Origin: Selenomonadales bacterium
GTDB lineage: Bacteria > Bacillota > Negativicutes > Sporomusales > UBA7701
Reading direction: 5' to 3'
DNA: 64,000 nt
Assembly: GCA_029975165.1 (NCBI GenBank)
Contig: JARKPR010000049.1
Span: forward strand, 1 to 64,000
Part shown: positions 42,483-51,353 of the stretch, one piece after another
How the letters are laid out: each line of letters starts with the position of its first letter
Position numbering within the stretch: the stretch's first letter is position 1
Notes under the pieces: model-generated
Database searches by the model: none
What the model saw: the letters and a program-made list of their open reading frames with translations, nothing else
What the model was told of the DNA's origin: nothing
Made by a program: the position numbers and the translations under genes

Positions 42483-43092
42483 CGTTCTCCCCCTTCGAAG
42501 TTTTTTTCGTAAGTTTGCCGGAGTCGGCCACCAGCCCGGGCAACACATTGGTGATGAAGTACTTGACGCTGACCAGGCCGCTCTCTTTGAGGCGCCCGAG
42601 GATCATGTGGTATTTTTCTTCGAACGGCCGGGTATTATTGAGCCTGACCTCGAAGATGCACTCCATCAGCGCGTCGATGTTGTCGGCGGCCCGCAGGATC
42701 TGGCCCTCCAGGCTGTCGTCCTTGCCGTCGAACAGCAGGTTGCGGTACAGCGACCGGTAGGGCTGCTCCATGCCGGCGAAAAACGTCTCTTCCGCCAACT
42801 CCTTCTCGATGATGCCGAGAGCGTCCGCCACCTCGGGGTTCTTGTACTTAGTGGTGCTGAGGATGTCGCCGGTGATCGACTCGATGACGTCGTGGTTGAT
42901 GAGCTTCTTGAACAGCCGGCCCCAGTCCACCGTGCCGCCGTTCTCCTCCTCGATGAGGGCCAGCATCTGCCCGATCTGGGCGACGAGGAACGAATGCTCG
43001 CTCACCGTCGTACGCTGGTGCATGAACTCGGTGGCCCAGCGGCCCATGTTGTTGAGCTTGCGCACGAATACGAGGTAGTTGTGAAGACCCAC
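42460..43092 (-). CDS. HD-domain phosphohydrolase (YfbR-like)
   Basis: A 210-residue HD-superfamily protein. The metal ligands are in RTTVSEHSFLVAQIGQMLAL (His), KKLINHDVIESITGDILSTT (His-Asp) and LRAADNIDALMECIFE (Asp). The arrangement resembles 5'-deoxynucleotidase YfbR and related HD hydrolases. The start is a GTG with GGAGGTC upstream (43092); the extended frame to 43143 has no site. It is divergent from lptA. Confidence 0.8.
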   Translation of the reverse strand: MGLHNYLVFVRKLNNMGRWATEFMHQRTTVSEHSFLVAQIGQMLALIEEENGGTVDWGRLFKKLINHDVIESITGDILSTTKYKNPEVADALGIIEKELAEETFFAGMEQPYRSLYRNLLFDGKDDSLEGQILRAADNIDALMECIFEVRLNNTRPFEEKYHMILGRLKESGLVSVKYFITNVLPGLVADSGKLTKKTSKGENDESGYTA

Positions 43093-43190
43093 GGTATGAC
43101 CTCCGTTCGCTTGCGGCGCCCGCCTTGGCGGCCGCCCGTACAATATTATGACCCGTTTATTTACATATATTTACATACCATTTTTCCTTG

Positions 43191-43216
43191 CTTACTGTTA
43201 TAATTTTAACAGTAAG
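43191..43216. promoter_or_regulatory. Palindrome overlapping an extended -10 of lptA
   Basis: CTTACTGTTA-6-TAACAGTAAG is a perfect 10-bp dyad. The plus-strand TGTTATAAT extended -10 box (43196-43204) sits in its left arm and loop. A -35 box is not evident. The dyad could be an operator controlling lptA. Two TTTACATA repeats lie just upstream. Confidence 0.55.
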
Positions 43217-43233
43217 ATGGAAGGTAGGGTAGC

Positions 43234-43758
43234 ATGAAAATCAGAATCTTCCTCGTCGCCCTGCTGGCTCTGTTTCTGTTTACCGGCGACGCCTGGGCCG
43301 CGCCGGCAAAACCGATCATCAAGGCCGACAAAACATATTTCGACATCAACTCCGGCCTGTACATCCTCCGCGGCAACGTCTACATCGAAGTGAGAAACCG
43401 CATCATCACCGCCGGCATGGCGAGGGTCAGCCTCACCTCGCTCGAGGTATGGGGCTCGGGCGGCGTCACCGTCACCCAGGGCGACATCACCTTCACCGGC
43501 GACAGCGTCTATGTGTACGGCACGCAGGACCGGGCCAAAATCGACGGCGGCGTCACCTTAACCCGCACCGGTCTGTCCGTGACCGCCGACTCGGCGGAGT
43601 TCAACTGGCGCAGCAAGATCGGCGTCTTCACCGGCAACGTGAAGGTGACCCAGGGCGACACCACCTGGGCGGCCGACAAGATTACCTACAACGTCGAAAC
43701 CAACGCCATCGTCGATCCGGCCTCCGGACAGACCCCGGCGGCCGGCGGCGAACAATAA
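43234..43758 (+). CDS. lptA: LptA/OstA-like lipopolysaccharide transport protein
   Basis: A 174-residue exported protein. The signal peptide is residues 1-22 (MKIRIFLVALLALFLFTGDA, cleavage near AWA). The OstA/LptA beta-jellyroll repeats follow (IIKADKTYFDINSGLYILRG, then NVYIEVRNRIITAGMARVSL; later TADSAEFNWRSKIGVFTGNV). LptA bridges inner and outer membranes in LPS transport. Its presence shows a diderm cell envelope. GGAAGG precedes the ATG. It is the only rightward gene in the 38.9-64 kb region. Confidence 0.85.
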   Translation: MKIRIFLVALLALFLFTGDAWAAPAKPIIKADKTYFDINSGLYILRGNVYIEVRNRIITAGMARVSLTSLEVWGSGGVTVTQGDITFTGDSVYVYGTQDRAKIDGGVTLTRTGLSVTADSAEFNWRSKIGVFTGNVKVTQGDTTWAADKITYNVETNAIVDPASGQTPAAGGEQ

Positions 43759-43774
43759 TCACCCTCCCGTGTTC

Positions 43775-43803
43775 AAAACCCCCGGCAAGCGCCGGGGGTT
43801 TTT
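43775..43803. terminator. Terminator between convergent lptA and lepB
   Basis: AACCCCCGGC-4-GCCGGGGGTT followed by TTTC, preceded by AA: bidirectional. Confidence 0.9.
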
Positions 43804-43812
43804 CTTGCAAGC

Positions 43813-44370
43813 CTAGAACACCATAACCCCCAGGATGTGATCGGCGGGGATGGCGCCGATGAAGCGGCTGTCGTTGGCATTGTTGCGGTTGTCGCCCATC
43901 ACGAAGACATGGCCCGCGGGCACCGTCACCTTGCCGGGCGAAGAATAGCGCATCGGCTCCTTGACGTAGCCTTCCGCCAGCAGGGCGCCGTTGCGGTATA
44001 CTCTCCCGCCCCTGAACTCCAGTTCGTCACCCGGCAGGCCGACCACCCGTTTCACCCAGATGTAGCCGGCAGGGGTGCCGCCCCGCAGCAGGGTCACGAC
44101 GTTGCCGACCGGCTCCGCCAGGTCGTCCTGCAGGCCGCGGGCGCGGTCGACCCGGCTGTCGAGCACGACGACGTCGCCGTAGCCGGGCAACCGTCCCATG
44201 GTATGAGCGATCTTGGAGAGATAAATGCGCTGGCCTTCGTGGAAGGTGGGCTCCATGGAATGCCCCATGACCTTGGTGGGCTGAAAGAGGAAAATATTGA
44301 CCACCAGAGCGATGGCCGCGGCGATAACGATGCTGTGCAGCCATTCGCCGGCTGCGCGCAGAATTCTCAT
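43813..44370 (-). CDS. lepB: Signal peptidase I
   Basis: A 185-residue membrane protease. There is an N-terminal TM helix (about 13-33) and the catalytic Ser in MGHSMEPTF. The catalytic Lys is in GYIWVKRVVGLPGDELEFRG; box E is GDNRNNANDSRFIG. It cleaves Sec and Tat signal peptides. The ATG at 44370 overlaps the upstream gene's stop (ATGA), with AGGAGGG before it. Confidence 0.95.
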   Translation of the reverse strand: MRILRAAGEWLHSIVIAAAIALVVNIFLFQPTKVMGHSMEPTFHEGQRIYLSKIAHTMGRLPGYGDVVVLDSRVDRARGLQDDLAEPVGNVVTLLRGGTPAGYIWVKRVVGLPGDELEFRGGRVYRNGALLAEGYVKEPMRYSSPGKVTVPAGHVFVMGDNRNNANDSRFIGAIPADHILGVMVF

Positions 44371-45215
44371 TTTCCCTCCTGGCATGGATGCTGTTCAGCC
44401 TTCTGGCTGCCTTTCTGGAGAATTTCCAGGACCTTGTTGGCCGTTTCCTCGATGGCCTTGTTGGAAACGTCGATGACCGGGCAGTGCAAGCGATGCATGA
44501 TGCGCTTGGCGTGCTCCAGCTCCTCGTTGATGCGGTCGATATTGGCGTAGCTGGCGTCGGGGCCCAGGCCCATCGTCCGCAACCGCTCGGCGCGGATCTC
44601 GTTGAGCTTGTAAGGGTTGATTATCAGGCCCACGACGCGGTAGGACGGCATCTGGAAAAGCTCCTGCGGCGGCGGCACCTCGGGCACCAGCGGCACGTTG
44701 GCCACCTTGAGCCGCTTGTGGGCCAGGTACATGGCGAGCGGCGTCTTGGAGGTGCGGGAGACGCCGATGAGGACGACGTCGGCCTTGGGTATGCCCCAGG
44801 GGTTCTTGCCGTCGTCGTACTTGACGGCGAACTCCACCGCCTCGACCCGGCGAAAATACTCCTGGTCGAGCTTGTGCATCAGGCCGGGCTGCAGCTTGGG
44901 GGTGAGGTCGGTGGCCTGCTGCACGGCCTGGATCATCGGCCCCATAATGTCGATGGTGGCGACATCATACTCTTTCGCCAGCTCGGCCATCGCCGCCCGC
45001 AGCTTGGTCGACACCAGAGTGTGGCAAACAACGCTGCGCGTGCTGGCGGCTGTCTTGAGCACTTCCTCGATCTGGCGCACCGAATTGATATACGGCACGC
45101 GGATGATGTCGAACCGGCTCAGGTCGAACTGGCTGGCGGTGGCGCGGGCCACCAGCTCGGCCGTTTCGCCGATCGAGTCCGACAGGGCGTAGATTATCGA
45201 CTGTTGCACAACCAT
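44367..45215 (-). CDS. Pyruvate,phosphate dikinase / PEP synthase regulatory protein (DUF299, PSRP)
   Basis: A 282-residue bifunctional ADP-dependent kinase/Pi-dependent phosphorylase that regulates PPDK or PpsA by phosphorylation. It begins YALSDSIGETAELVARA. The nucleotide site is VVLIGVSRTSKTPLAMYLAH. The C-terminal segments are GLIINPYKLNEIRAERLRTM and CPVIDVSNKAIEETAN. It lies between glyS and dnaG as yqfL does in Bacillus, supporting orthology. AGGAGG precedes the ATG. Confidence 0.92.
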   Translation of the reverse strand: MVVQQSIIYALSDSIGETAELVARATASQFDLSRFDIIRVPYINSVRQIEEVLKTAASTRSVVCHTLVSTKLRAAMAELAKEYDVATIDIMGPMIQAVQQATDLTPKLQPGLMHKLDQEYFRRVEAVEFAVKYDDGKNPWGIPKADVVLIGVSRTSKTPLAMYLAHKRLKVANVPLVPEVPPPQELFQMPSYRVVGLIINPYKLNEIRAERLRTMGLGPDASYANIDRINEELEHAKRIMHRLHCPVIDVSNKAIEETANKVLEILQKGSQKAEQHPCQEGK

Positions 45216-45228
45216 TCCTCCTGACCAA

Positions 45229-45277
45229 GGGCCGTTCAGCAGCCCCCAGATGCAAGGCGGGGGCGTATCAACGGCCC
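45229..45277. repeat. Shrunken intergenic repeat, copy C
   Basis: Outer arms GGGCCGTT and AACGGCCC enclose CAGCAGCCCCCAGATGCAAG and GCGGGGGCGTATC. It keeps the ...CAGATGCAAGGCG block of the full elements but lacks the middle. It lies between the glyS terminator and the PSRP gene start. Confidence 0.55.
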
Positions 45278-45284
45278 AAGCGAC

Positions 45285-45327
45285 AAAAAGGCCCCCGAGA
45301 GAATTATACCCTTTCCCCCGGGGGCGC
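45285..45327 (-). terminator. glyS terminator
   Basis: GCCCCCG ... CGGGGGC stem (45291-45297 with 45319-45325) with CTTTTTG on the minus strand. Confidence 0.75.
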
Positions 45328-45337
45328 GCAAGCGTTG

Positions 45338-47401
45338 CTAGACGGCGACTATTTTCGTAAGGTCGGCGATGCCGGCGGTGAGGCTTGTTATCGCCTTAAG
45401 GAGGGCGAGGCGGTTTTCGCGGACGGCGAGGTCGTCGACCATGACCATCACCTGCACGAAGAAGGCGTCGATGGGGCCGGCCAGGCCGGCCATCGTCTTC
45501 AGCACCGCGGCGTAATCCCTGGCGGCGCTTTTGGCGGCGATCTCCCGCCTAGCGCTATCCAGGGCGGCGTATAGCGCCTTCTCGCCCTCGGTCGCGAACA
45601 GGGCCGGGTCGATGGTCTCGCCGGTCGCATTCTTGGCCAGGTTGCCGGCCCTGGTCAGCGCCTCCACGGCCCGCTGCATGGCCTCGGTAGCGCCGACCTC
45701 GGCGAGGGCCTTGGCCCGCAGCCAGGCGTCGTACACGTCGTCCGTGGCCGTGGCGAGGATGGCGTCGACCATGTCGTAGCGCACCCCCTCGTCGGCGAGG
45801 ACATTCTTCAGGCGCAGGCGGAAAAATTCGCTGATATCTTCGGCCAGCTTGGCGCGGCGCTCTTCGCCGGCGATGGCCAGCAGGTCCGTGGCCGTAGCGG
45901 CCAGCTCGCGCAGCGACATGTGGTAGCGGGCGTCGATAAGGATGTTGACGATGCCCAGGGCCTGGCGGCGGAGGGCGTACGGGTCCTGGGAGCCGGTGGG
46001 GATGAGGCCGCGGCTGAAGGTGGCGACGATATTGTCCAGCTTGTCGGCGATGCTTACCATTCTCCCGGCCGGCGTCTGCGGCAGGGCGTCGCCGGCGAAC
46101 CGCGGCAGGTAGTGCTCGTACACCGCCTCGGCCACCACCGGTTTCTCGCCGCCAAGCTTGGCGTATTCGCGGCCCATGACGCCCTGCAGCTCGGTGAACT
46201 CGCACACCATGCCGGTCACGAGGTCGGCCTTGGCGAGATGGGCGCCGCGTTCGGCCGCAGCCGACTCGGCCTTCGGCAGGCCGGCCGCCGTGGCGATCTT
46301 GGCCGCCAGTTTCTCCAGGCGGACCGTTTTGTCGTACATCGTCCCCAGGCCTTCCTGGAAGACGACCGTTTTCAGCTTTTCCACCCGCTCGGCCAAAGCC
46401 ACCTTCTTATCCTCCTCGAAGAAGAAGCGGGCATCGGCGAGGCGGGCTTTCAGCACCCGCTCGTTGCCGCGGCGGACGACATCGATGTAGTCCTGGCCGC
46501 CGTTGCGGACGGTGATGAACACCGGCAGCAGGCTGCCGTCGGCGGCGAAAACGGGGAAATAGCGCTGATGCTCGCGCATCGGCGTGATGACCGCCTCGGC
46601 CGGCAGGGCGAGGTACTTGTCCTCGAACCGCCCGCACAGCGCGGTGGGGTATTCCACAAGGAAGACGACCTCTTCCAAGAGATCCTCGTCGATGACCGCC
46701 GTGCCCCCCTGCTGGACGGCCAGCTTCTCCACCTGCTCGCGGATGACCTGGCGGCGGAGATTCTGGTCGACCATCACGTGGTGGTCGGTCATCCGCACGA
46801 AATACTCCTCGGCCGCGGCCAGCTTCACCGGCCCCTTGCTGAGGAAGCGGTGGCCGTAGCTCGCGTCGCCGGCCGTCACCTCGGCGAGCGTGAACGGCAC
46901 CACCTCGCGGCCGAACAGGGCCACCAGCCAGCGGATAGGGCGGGCGAACCGCAGGTCGAGGTCGCCCCAGCGCATGCTTTTCGGAAAATTCAGGGCGGTG
47001 ATTATCTCCGGCAGCAGTTCGGGCAGGATGCCAGCCACCGGCTGGCCGGCCTCGTGGACGGCGGCGTACACGTAGCCGTCGCGGACGACGAGCTGGGCGA
47101 CGTCGATCCCCTGGCCGCGGGCGAAGCCCTGGGCCGCCTTGGTCGGCTTGCCGTCGGCGTCGAACGCGATCTTGACCGCCGGACCCTTGTTCTCGCTGTG
47201 GCGGTCGGCCTGCTGCTCGGCCATCTCCCTGACCAGCAGCGCCAGGCGGCGGGGCGTCCCGAACGTCTGCACCTCGCCGCAGGCGATGCGCCGCTCGGCC
47301 AGCTTGGCCTTGGCGATGTCGGCCAACTGGGCGAGCGCGGCCGGCATGAACTTGGCGGGGATCTCCTCGCTGCCGATTTCCAGCAGCAGATTCTTGGCCA
47401 T
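45338..47401 (-). CDS. glyS: Glycyl-tRNA synthetase beta subunit
   Basis: A 687-residue beta subunit of the bacterial alpha2beta2 GlyRS. It begins MAKNLLLEIGSEEIPAKFMP and contains WGDLDLRFARPIRWLVALFG and the HD-like HLAKADLVTGMVCEFTELQG. A C-terminal DALR-type anticodon region contains FVQVMVMVDDLAVRENRLAL. One base separates it from glyQ. Controlled by the glycine T-box upstream of glyQ. Confidence 0.97.
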   Translation of the reverse strand: MAKNLLLEIGSEEIPAKFMPAALAQLADIAKAKLAERRIACGEVQTFGTPRRLALLVREMAEQQADRHSENKGPAVKIAFDADGKPTKAAQGFARGQGIDVAQLVVRDGYVYAAVHEAGQPVAGILPELLPEIITALNFPKSMRWGDLDLRFARPIRWLVALFGREVVPFTLAEVTAGDASYGHRFLSKGPVKLAAAEEYFVRMTDHHVMVDQNLRRQVIREQVEKLAVQQGGTAVIDEDLLEEVVFLVEYPTALCGRFEDKYLALPAEAVITPMREHQRYFPVFAADGSLLPVFITVRNGGQDYIDVVRRGNERVLKARLADARFFFEEDKKVALAERVEKLKTVVFQEGLGTMYDKTVRLEKLAAKIATAAGLPKAESAAAERGAHLAKADLVTGMVCEFTELQGVMGREYAKLGGEKPVVAEAVYEHYLPRFAGDALPQTPAGRMVSIADKLDNIVATFSRGLIPTGSQDPYALRRQALGIVNILIDARYHMSLRELAATATDLLAIAGEERRAKLAEDISEFFRLRLKNVLADEGVRYDMVDAILATATDDVYDAWLRAKALAEVGATEAMQRAVEALTRAGNLAKNATGETIDPALFATEGEKALYAALDSARREIAAKSAARDYAAVLKTMAGLAGPIDAFFVQVMVMVDDLAVRENRLALLKAITSLTAGIADLTKIVAV

Positions 47402-47402
47402 A

Positions 47403-48278
47403 TTATTGACCCCCTTTCAGAAGCGGGTAACCGAGTTTCTCCCGCTGGGCCAGGTACCCCTGGGCGCACAGGCGGGCCAGGTTGCGGACCCGGCCGATGA
47501 AGGCGGTGCGCTCGCTGACGCTGATCGCGCCGCGGGCGTCCAGCAGGTTGAAAGCATGGGAGCATTTCAGCACATAATCATAGGCCGGCAGGACGTAACC
47601 GAGATCGACGACGCGGACGGCCTCCTTCTCGTACATGTCGAACAGCGTGAAGAGCATGTTCGCGTCGGACAGCTCGAAATTATAGACCGACTGCTCGACC
47701 TCGTTGCGGTGAAAGACGTCGCCGTAGGTGATGCCGCTCACCCACTCGATGTCGAAGACGTTCTCCTTGCCCTGGATGTACATCGCTAGGCGCTCCAGGC
47801 CGTAGGTGATCTCCACCGACACCGGCTTGACATCGATGCTGCCCACCTGCTGGAAATAAGTGAACTGCGTGATCTCCATGCCGTCCAGCCACACCTCCCA
47901 GCCCAGGCCCCAGGCACCGAGGGTCGGCGACTCCCAGTTGTCCTCGACGAAGCGGATGTCGTGCTCGTCGGGGTTGATGCCCAGACGGGCCAGGCTTTCC
48001 AGGTAAAGGTCCTGGATGTTGGCCGGCGACGGCTTCATAATGACCTGATATTGGTGATGCTGGAACAGGCGGTTGGGGTTGTCGCCGTAGCGGCCGTCGG
48101 CCGGGCGGCGGGAAGGCTCGACGTAGGCCACGTTCCACGGCTCGGGGCCGAGGGCGCGCAGGAAGGTGGCCGGGTTCATCGTGCCGGCGCCCTTCTCCAC
48201 GTCGTAGGGCTGCTGGATGATGCACTTCTGTTCAGCCCAGAAGTTCTCCAGGGTCAGGATTATTTCCTGAAAGGTCAT
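47403..48278 (-). CDS. glyQ: Glycyl-tRNA synthetase alpha subunit
   Basis: A 291-residue catalytic class II subunit. Motifs: [60 protein letters not shown] and the motif 3 region [20 protein letters not shown]. It activates glycine. First gene of the T-box controlled glyQS operon. Confidence 0.97.
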   Translation of the reverse strand: MTFQEIILTLENFWAEQKCIIQQPYDVEKGAGTMNPATFLRALGPEPWNVAYVEPSRRPADGRYGDNPNRLFQHHQYQVIMKPSPANIQDLYLESLARLGINPDEHDIRFVEDNWESPTLGAWGLGWEVWLDGMEITQFTYFQQVGSIDVKPVSVEITYGLERLAMYIQGKENVFDIEWVSGITYGDVFHRNEVEQSVYNFELSDANMLFTLFDMYEKEAVRVVDLGYVLPAYDYVLKCSHAFNLLDARGAISVSERTAFIGRVRNLARLCAQGYLAQREKLGYPLLKGGQ

Positions 48279-48315
48279 GTCATCGCCTCCTGTTGCTTGG
48301 AATCAAAAAGAAAAC

Positions 48316-48548
48316 AAAAAACTCCCGTCCCGTAACGTACGTTACAGGGACGGGAGCGTACTCCCGCGGTTCCACCCTGCTTGGCCGCAAAAAATGCGGC
48401 CCGCTTTGTATATAGCGGGATTTACTCTCCCTATCCGGGATTTCCGCCCGCGGCTCGGGAACGCCTTCGCCCGCCTGCACCGGGCTTGCACCCTCCCCGG
48501 TTCGCTTCGGTCGGCAGGTTACTTTTTTCCTTCATCGCCTTAGTTCTG
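48316..48548 (-). promoter_or_regulatory. Glycine-type T-box riboswitch leader of glyQS
   Basis: The minus-strand leader contains the T-box sequence AGGGTGGAACCGCGGG (48366-48381). A terminator hairpin CTCCCGTCCCGTAAC / GTTACAGGGACGGGAG (48322-48356), followed by TTTTTTGTTTTC, competes with it. A long stem I region lies upstream. Uncharged tRNA-Gly should stabilise the antiterminator and permit glyQS transcription. A GGC triplet near 48539 is a possible specifier, but stem I was not folded. Confidence 0.9.
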
Positions 48549-48554
48549 CCTTAA

Positions 48555-48583
48555 AATATAGCAAATTTGCCCTGCCCTGTCAA
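48555..48583 (-). promoter_or_regulatory. SigmaA promoter of the glyQS T-box transcript
   Basis: TTGACA, 17-base spacer, TATATT. The -35 box abuts the stop codon of the DUF4342 gene at 48584. Confidence 0.88.
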
Positions 48584-49027
48584 TCACAAACCGCCGTGCG
48601 GCCTCTCGCGGTCGTCGTACTCCCGCCCCTTCGCCGTCTCCTCGTCCGCGCCGTCGCCGCGCCGCACCACCTCGATAGTGCAGCGCTTGAGGACGGCCAC
48701 CAGCACGCCCAGAGCCGCCAGCTGCGGCAGGAATACCGCGCTGATTGCCCCCAGGGTCACCGGAATCTCCACCAGCACCTTGTCGTCCTGCTTGACGCGG
48801 ATCTTCGTCACATTGCCCTGATGGACGAGCTCCTTCACCTTGTCGACGACCTCGCCGGATTTTACCGAGAACTCCTCCGTCCAGCCGCTCGGCCTCTTGG
48901 TCTCCAGGTCGACCAGCGCGTCGACGACGTTGCCGCCGGCCCGTTCCAGCGCTTCCTTGGCCTCACGGTAAGATACGCCGGCGCGGTCGCGGATGGCGTC
49001 GATCTTTTCGAGCGTAATATCCTCCAT
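48584..49027 (-). CDS. DUF4342 protein with UBA-like N-terminus
   Basis: A 147-residue protein. Residues 1-45 form a UBA/EF-Ts-like helical domain (IDAIRDRAGVSYREAKEALE, then RAGGNVVDALVDLE). The DUF4342 domain follows, with VTKIRVKQDDKVLVEIPVTL and a hydrophobic helix, GAISAVFLPQLAALGVLVAV. The C-terminus is charged. Function unknown; possibly membrane-associated. It sits between recO and glyQ. Confidence 0.82.
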   Translation of the reverse strand: MEDITLEKIDAIRDRAGVSYREAKEALERAGGNVVDALVDLETKRPSGWTEEFSVKSGEVVDKVKELVHQGNVTKIRVKQDDKVLVEIPVTLGAISAVFLPQLAALGVLVAVLKRCTIEVVRRGDGADEETAKGREYDDRERPHGGL

Positions 49028-49054
49028 AGCCCTTCCTCCTGCTGCTTCTTTCTT

Positions 49055-49816
49055 CTATCGTTCCCGCCCGCCGGCGGTTTTATCCCCGGCCACGGCGGCG
49101 ATGAACGCCAGCGACTTAAGCGGCTTGTCGAGCCGCCAGGTAAGAAACTCGCCCAGCAGCCGTTCGGTCTCCATGAGAACGGCGCCCGTCACCGAGAAAC
49201 TGCCCGGCGCGGCGAAATCGAGGCCGAGCAGCCGGACGAGAAAATCCCGCCCCTCGGCGCCGAACGCGGGCAGGTGGGGTTCGGCGCAGCCGGCGCAGGC
49301 CCCGCCGCCGGCGGCCGCGTCGAAGCGGGCCGGGAAAACGAGCGGCCGGCCGCAGACGACGCACCGCCCGCACTCGGGCCGGAACCCGGCCAGGGCAAGG
49401 AGCTGCAGCGCGGCCGCCAGGGCCGTTATGCGGACATTGCGGCTGCCGAGGAGGGCGAAGGCGGCCAGCAGCAGCTCGAAGGCCGCCGGCTCAGGCTCCC
49501 GTTCGGGCCACAGCTCGGCGACCAGTTCGGCCAGCAACGCGGCGTACGCCATCCGGTCGAGGTCTTCGCGCAGCTCGCGGAAAGACTGCCTGATGGCGCA
49601 CTGCTTGACCGTTTCGCTGCCCTTGCCCGCCGCCAGCACCAGGTCGACGTGGGCGAAGGCCTGCGTGCAGCCCGCCAGCTCGCTGCGCGGCCGGCGCGCC
49701 CCGTAGGCCACCGCCGACAGCTTGCCGTACTCGCGGGAAAATAAAGTCACCATCCGGCTGGTGGCGTCGTAATCGCGCACCGCCAGCAGGATGGCCTCGC
49801 ATTTGTAAAGTCCCAC
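49055..49816 (-). CDS. recO: DNA repair protein RecO
   Basis: A 253-residue recombination mediator. It has an N-terminal OB fold (YKCEAILLAVRDYDATSRMV, then TLFSREYGKLSAVAYGARRP), a helical middle and a zinc site CGRCVVCGRPL ... CAGCAEP. RecO loads RecA on SSB-coated DNA with RecR. The GTG at 49816 has GGGAG nine bases upstream and gives the usual VGLYKCEAIL start; a TTG at 49822 is too near the site. Confidence 0.92.
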   Translation of the reverse strand: MGLYKCEAILLAVRDYDATSRMVTLFSREYGKLSAVAYGARRPRSELAGCTQAFAHVDLVLAAGKGSETVKQCAIRQSFRELREDLDRMAYAALLAELVAELWPEREPEPAAFELLLAAFALLGSRNVRITALAAALQLLALAGFRPECGRCVVCGRPLVFPARFDAAAGGGACAGCAEPHLPAFGAEGRDFLVRLLGLDFAAPGSFSVTGAVLMETERLLGEFLTWRLDKPLKSLAFIAAVAGDKTAGGRER

Positions 49817-49822
49817 CGGCAA

Positions 49823-49942
49823 CTACTCCCGGCCCGTCCGGGAGGCGCCCGGCTGATATTCGAGACACTGGCGGTAAAGCATGTACGCCCCGATATCGCC
49901 GGTGCTGAGAAAAATGTCCCACATCAGTTCCCTTAGCAACAT
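49823..49942 (-). CDS. yqzL: YqzL-family small protein
   Basis: A 39-residue protein below usual gene-calling size. Its core MWDIFLSTGDIGAYMLYRQ matches the W..F..TG.I.AYLLY pattern of YqzL, a tiny protein encoded between era and recO in Bacillus. GAAGGG precedes the ATG. The stop is 6 bases before the recO start. Function unknown. The C-terminus (YQPGASRTGRE) is variable. Confidence 0.75.
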   Translation of the reverse strand: MLLRELMWDIFLSTGDIGAYMLYRQCLEYQPGASRTGRE

Positions 49943-49984
49943 GCGCACATCCCTTCGATCGGTTTGTTTTGCGCAGCCGGCCGG

Positions 49985-51298
49985 TTACGGCAGATTGCCC
50001 CGCCCGCCGTCGTCGTCGGGCGCGTCGGCGGGCGTGAGCGGCACGGCCCGCACCCTTACGACCCGAAACCCGTTTACCTGGAGAACGGAAAAGCGGTAGT
50101 CGCCGATATCCACTTGATCGCCCAGCTCGGGGCGGCGGCCGAGAAAACCGAAAATGTAGCCGCCGAGAGTGTCCTCCTCGTGCTCTTCGAGACGGATATT
50201 GAGAAGCTCGGCCACATCGTCCAAAAGCACGCGGCCGTCGAACTCGAAGCTCCCGTCCGGGAGGCGCTCGATCTCCGCCTCGCCGACAGTATCGTGCTCA
50301 TCCTGGATGTCGCCGACGATCTCCTCCAGCACATCTTCAAGGGCGACCAGGCCGGCGGTGCCGCCGTACTCGTCGGCCACCACCGCCAGGTGGGTGCGCT
50401 TGCGGCGCATCGCCTGCAACAGCCTGGCGACCGACATGCCCTCCGGGACGACGAGAATCTCCCGCATGACGGCGCGCAGGTCCTTCTCGTCCGTACCGCA
50501 CAGGTCGAGATCCATCAGGTCGCGGATATGCACCATGCCGATGACGTGGTCCTTGTCCTCGACGCACAGCGGATAGCGGGTATGGCCGGTCTCCCGCACC
50601 ACCCGCATATTCTCCGCGAAGGGATCGTCGGTGAACAGGCAGACCATGTCCTGGCGCGGCACCATGACCTCCCGCGCCAGCCGGTCGGCAAAATCGAAAA
50701 CATTGTCCAGCAGCTCGCTCTCCATCTGGTCGAGCACACCGCCGCGATGGCTGGCGTTGACGATCATCCGCAGCTCTTCCTCGGAGTGGGCCACCTCGGC
50801 CTCGGTAGCCGGCTTGAAACCCATCATAGCCAAGATCGTCCAGGCGACTTTATTGAATAACGCGATGATGGGATAGCCCAGTTTGCTGAAGATATAAAGC
50901 GGCCAGGCAACCCGCAAGGTCATCTGTTCGGCCCGTTGGATAGCCACGGATTTCGGTATCAGCTCGCCGAGAACAATATGCAGGAAAGTAATGATCGCAA
51001 AACCGAAAGCCACACTGATGGTATGGACTAACCATGTCGCCCCGGGGAAAAAATCGTAGACCAGCGGTGCGATGAGGGCGGCAACAGCCGGTTCGCCCAG
51101 CCAGCCAAGTCCCAGCGAAGCCAGCGTTATCCCCAGCTGGGTGGCGCTAAGATACGCATCAATCGAAGATACTATCTTCAAGGCAAGTTTTGCGCTGCCC
51201 GCGCCTTGCGCGCTCAATTCCTCCAGCCGCGTGCGGCGGACCTTCACCAGGGCGAATTCGGCGACGACAAAGAAGGCGTTCAGCAGCACGAGCAACAA
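49985..51298 (-). CDS. CNNM/CorC-type membrane protein with CBS pair (hemolysin family)
   Basis: At least 437 residues. Four membrane helices (DUF21) span about 1-165, including FFVVAEFALVKVRRTRLEEL and HIVLGELIPKSVAIQRAEQM. A CBS pair follows (VMVPRQDMVCLF ... YPLCVEDKDHVIGMVHIRDL ... THLAVVADEYGGTAGLVALE). The C-terminal CorC_HlyC domain is residues about 350-430. Relatives export Mg2+/Co2+ or sodium. The annotated TTG at 51298 probably truncates the N-terminus: in-frame similarity extends to an ATC codon at 51340 (IDSSINSIVALAAALL), which is the codon correctly spaced from AGGGGGAG. Confidence 0.88.
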   Translation of the reverse strand: MLLVLLNAFFVVAEFALVKVRRTRLEELSAQGAGSAKLALKIVSSIDAYLSATQLGITLASLGLGWLGEPAVAALIAPLVYDFFPGATWLVHTISVAFGFAIITFLHIVLGELIPKSVAIQRAEQMTLRVAWPLYIFSKLGYPIIALFNKVAWTILAMMGFKPATEAEVAHSEEELRMIVNASHRGGVLDQMESELLDNVFDFADRLAREVMVPRQDMVCLFTDDPFAENMRVVRETGHTRYPLCVEDKDHVIGMVHIRDLMDLDLCGTDEKDLRAVMREILVVPEGMSVARLLQAMRRKRTHLAVVADEYGGTAGLVALEDVLEEIVGDIQDEHDTVGEAEIERLPDGSFEFDGRVLLDDVAELLNIRLEEHEEDTLGGYIFGFLGRRPELGDQVDIGDYRFSVLQVNGFRVVRVRAVPLTPADAPDDDGGRGNLP

Positions 51299-51353
51299 GG
51301 CGGCCGCGAGGGCAACGATGCTATTGATAGACGAGTCGATAGCGCATCTCCCC

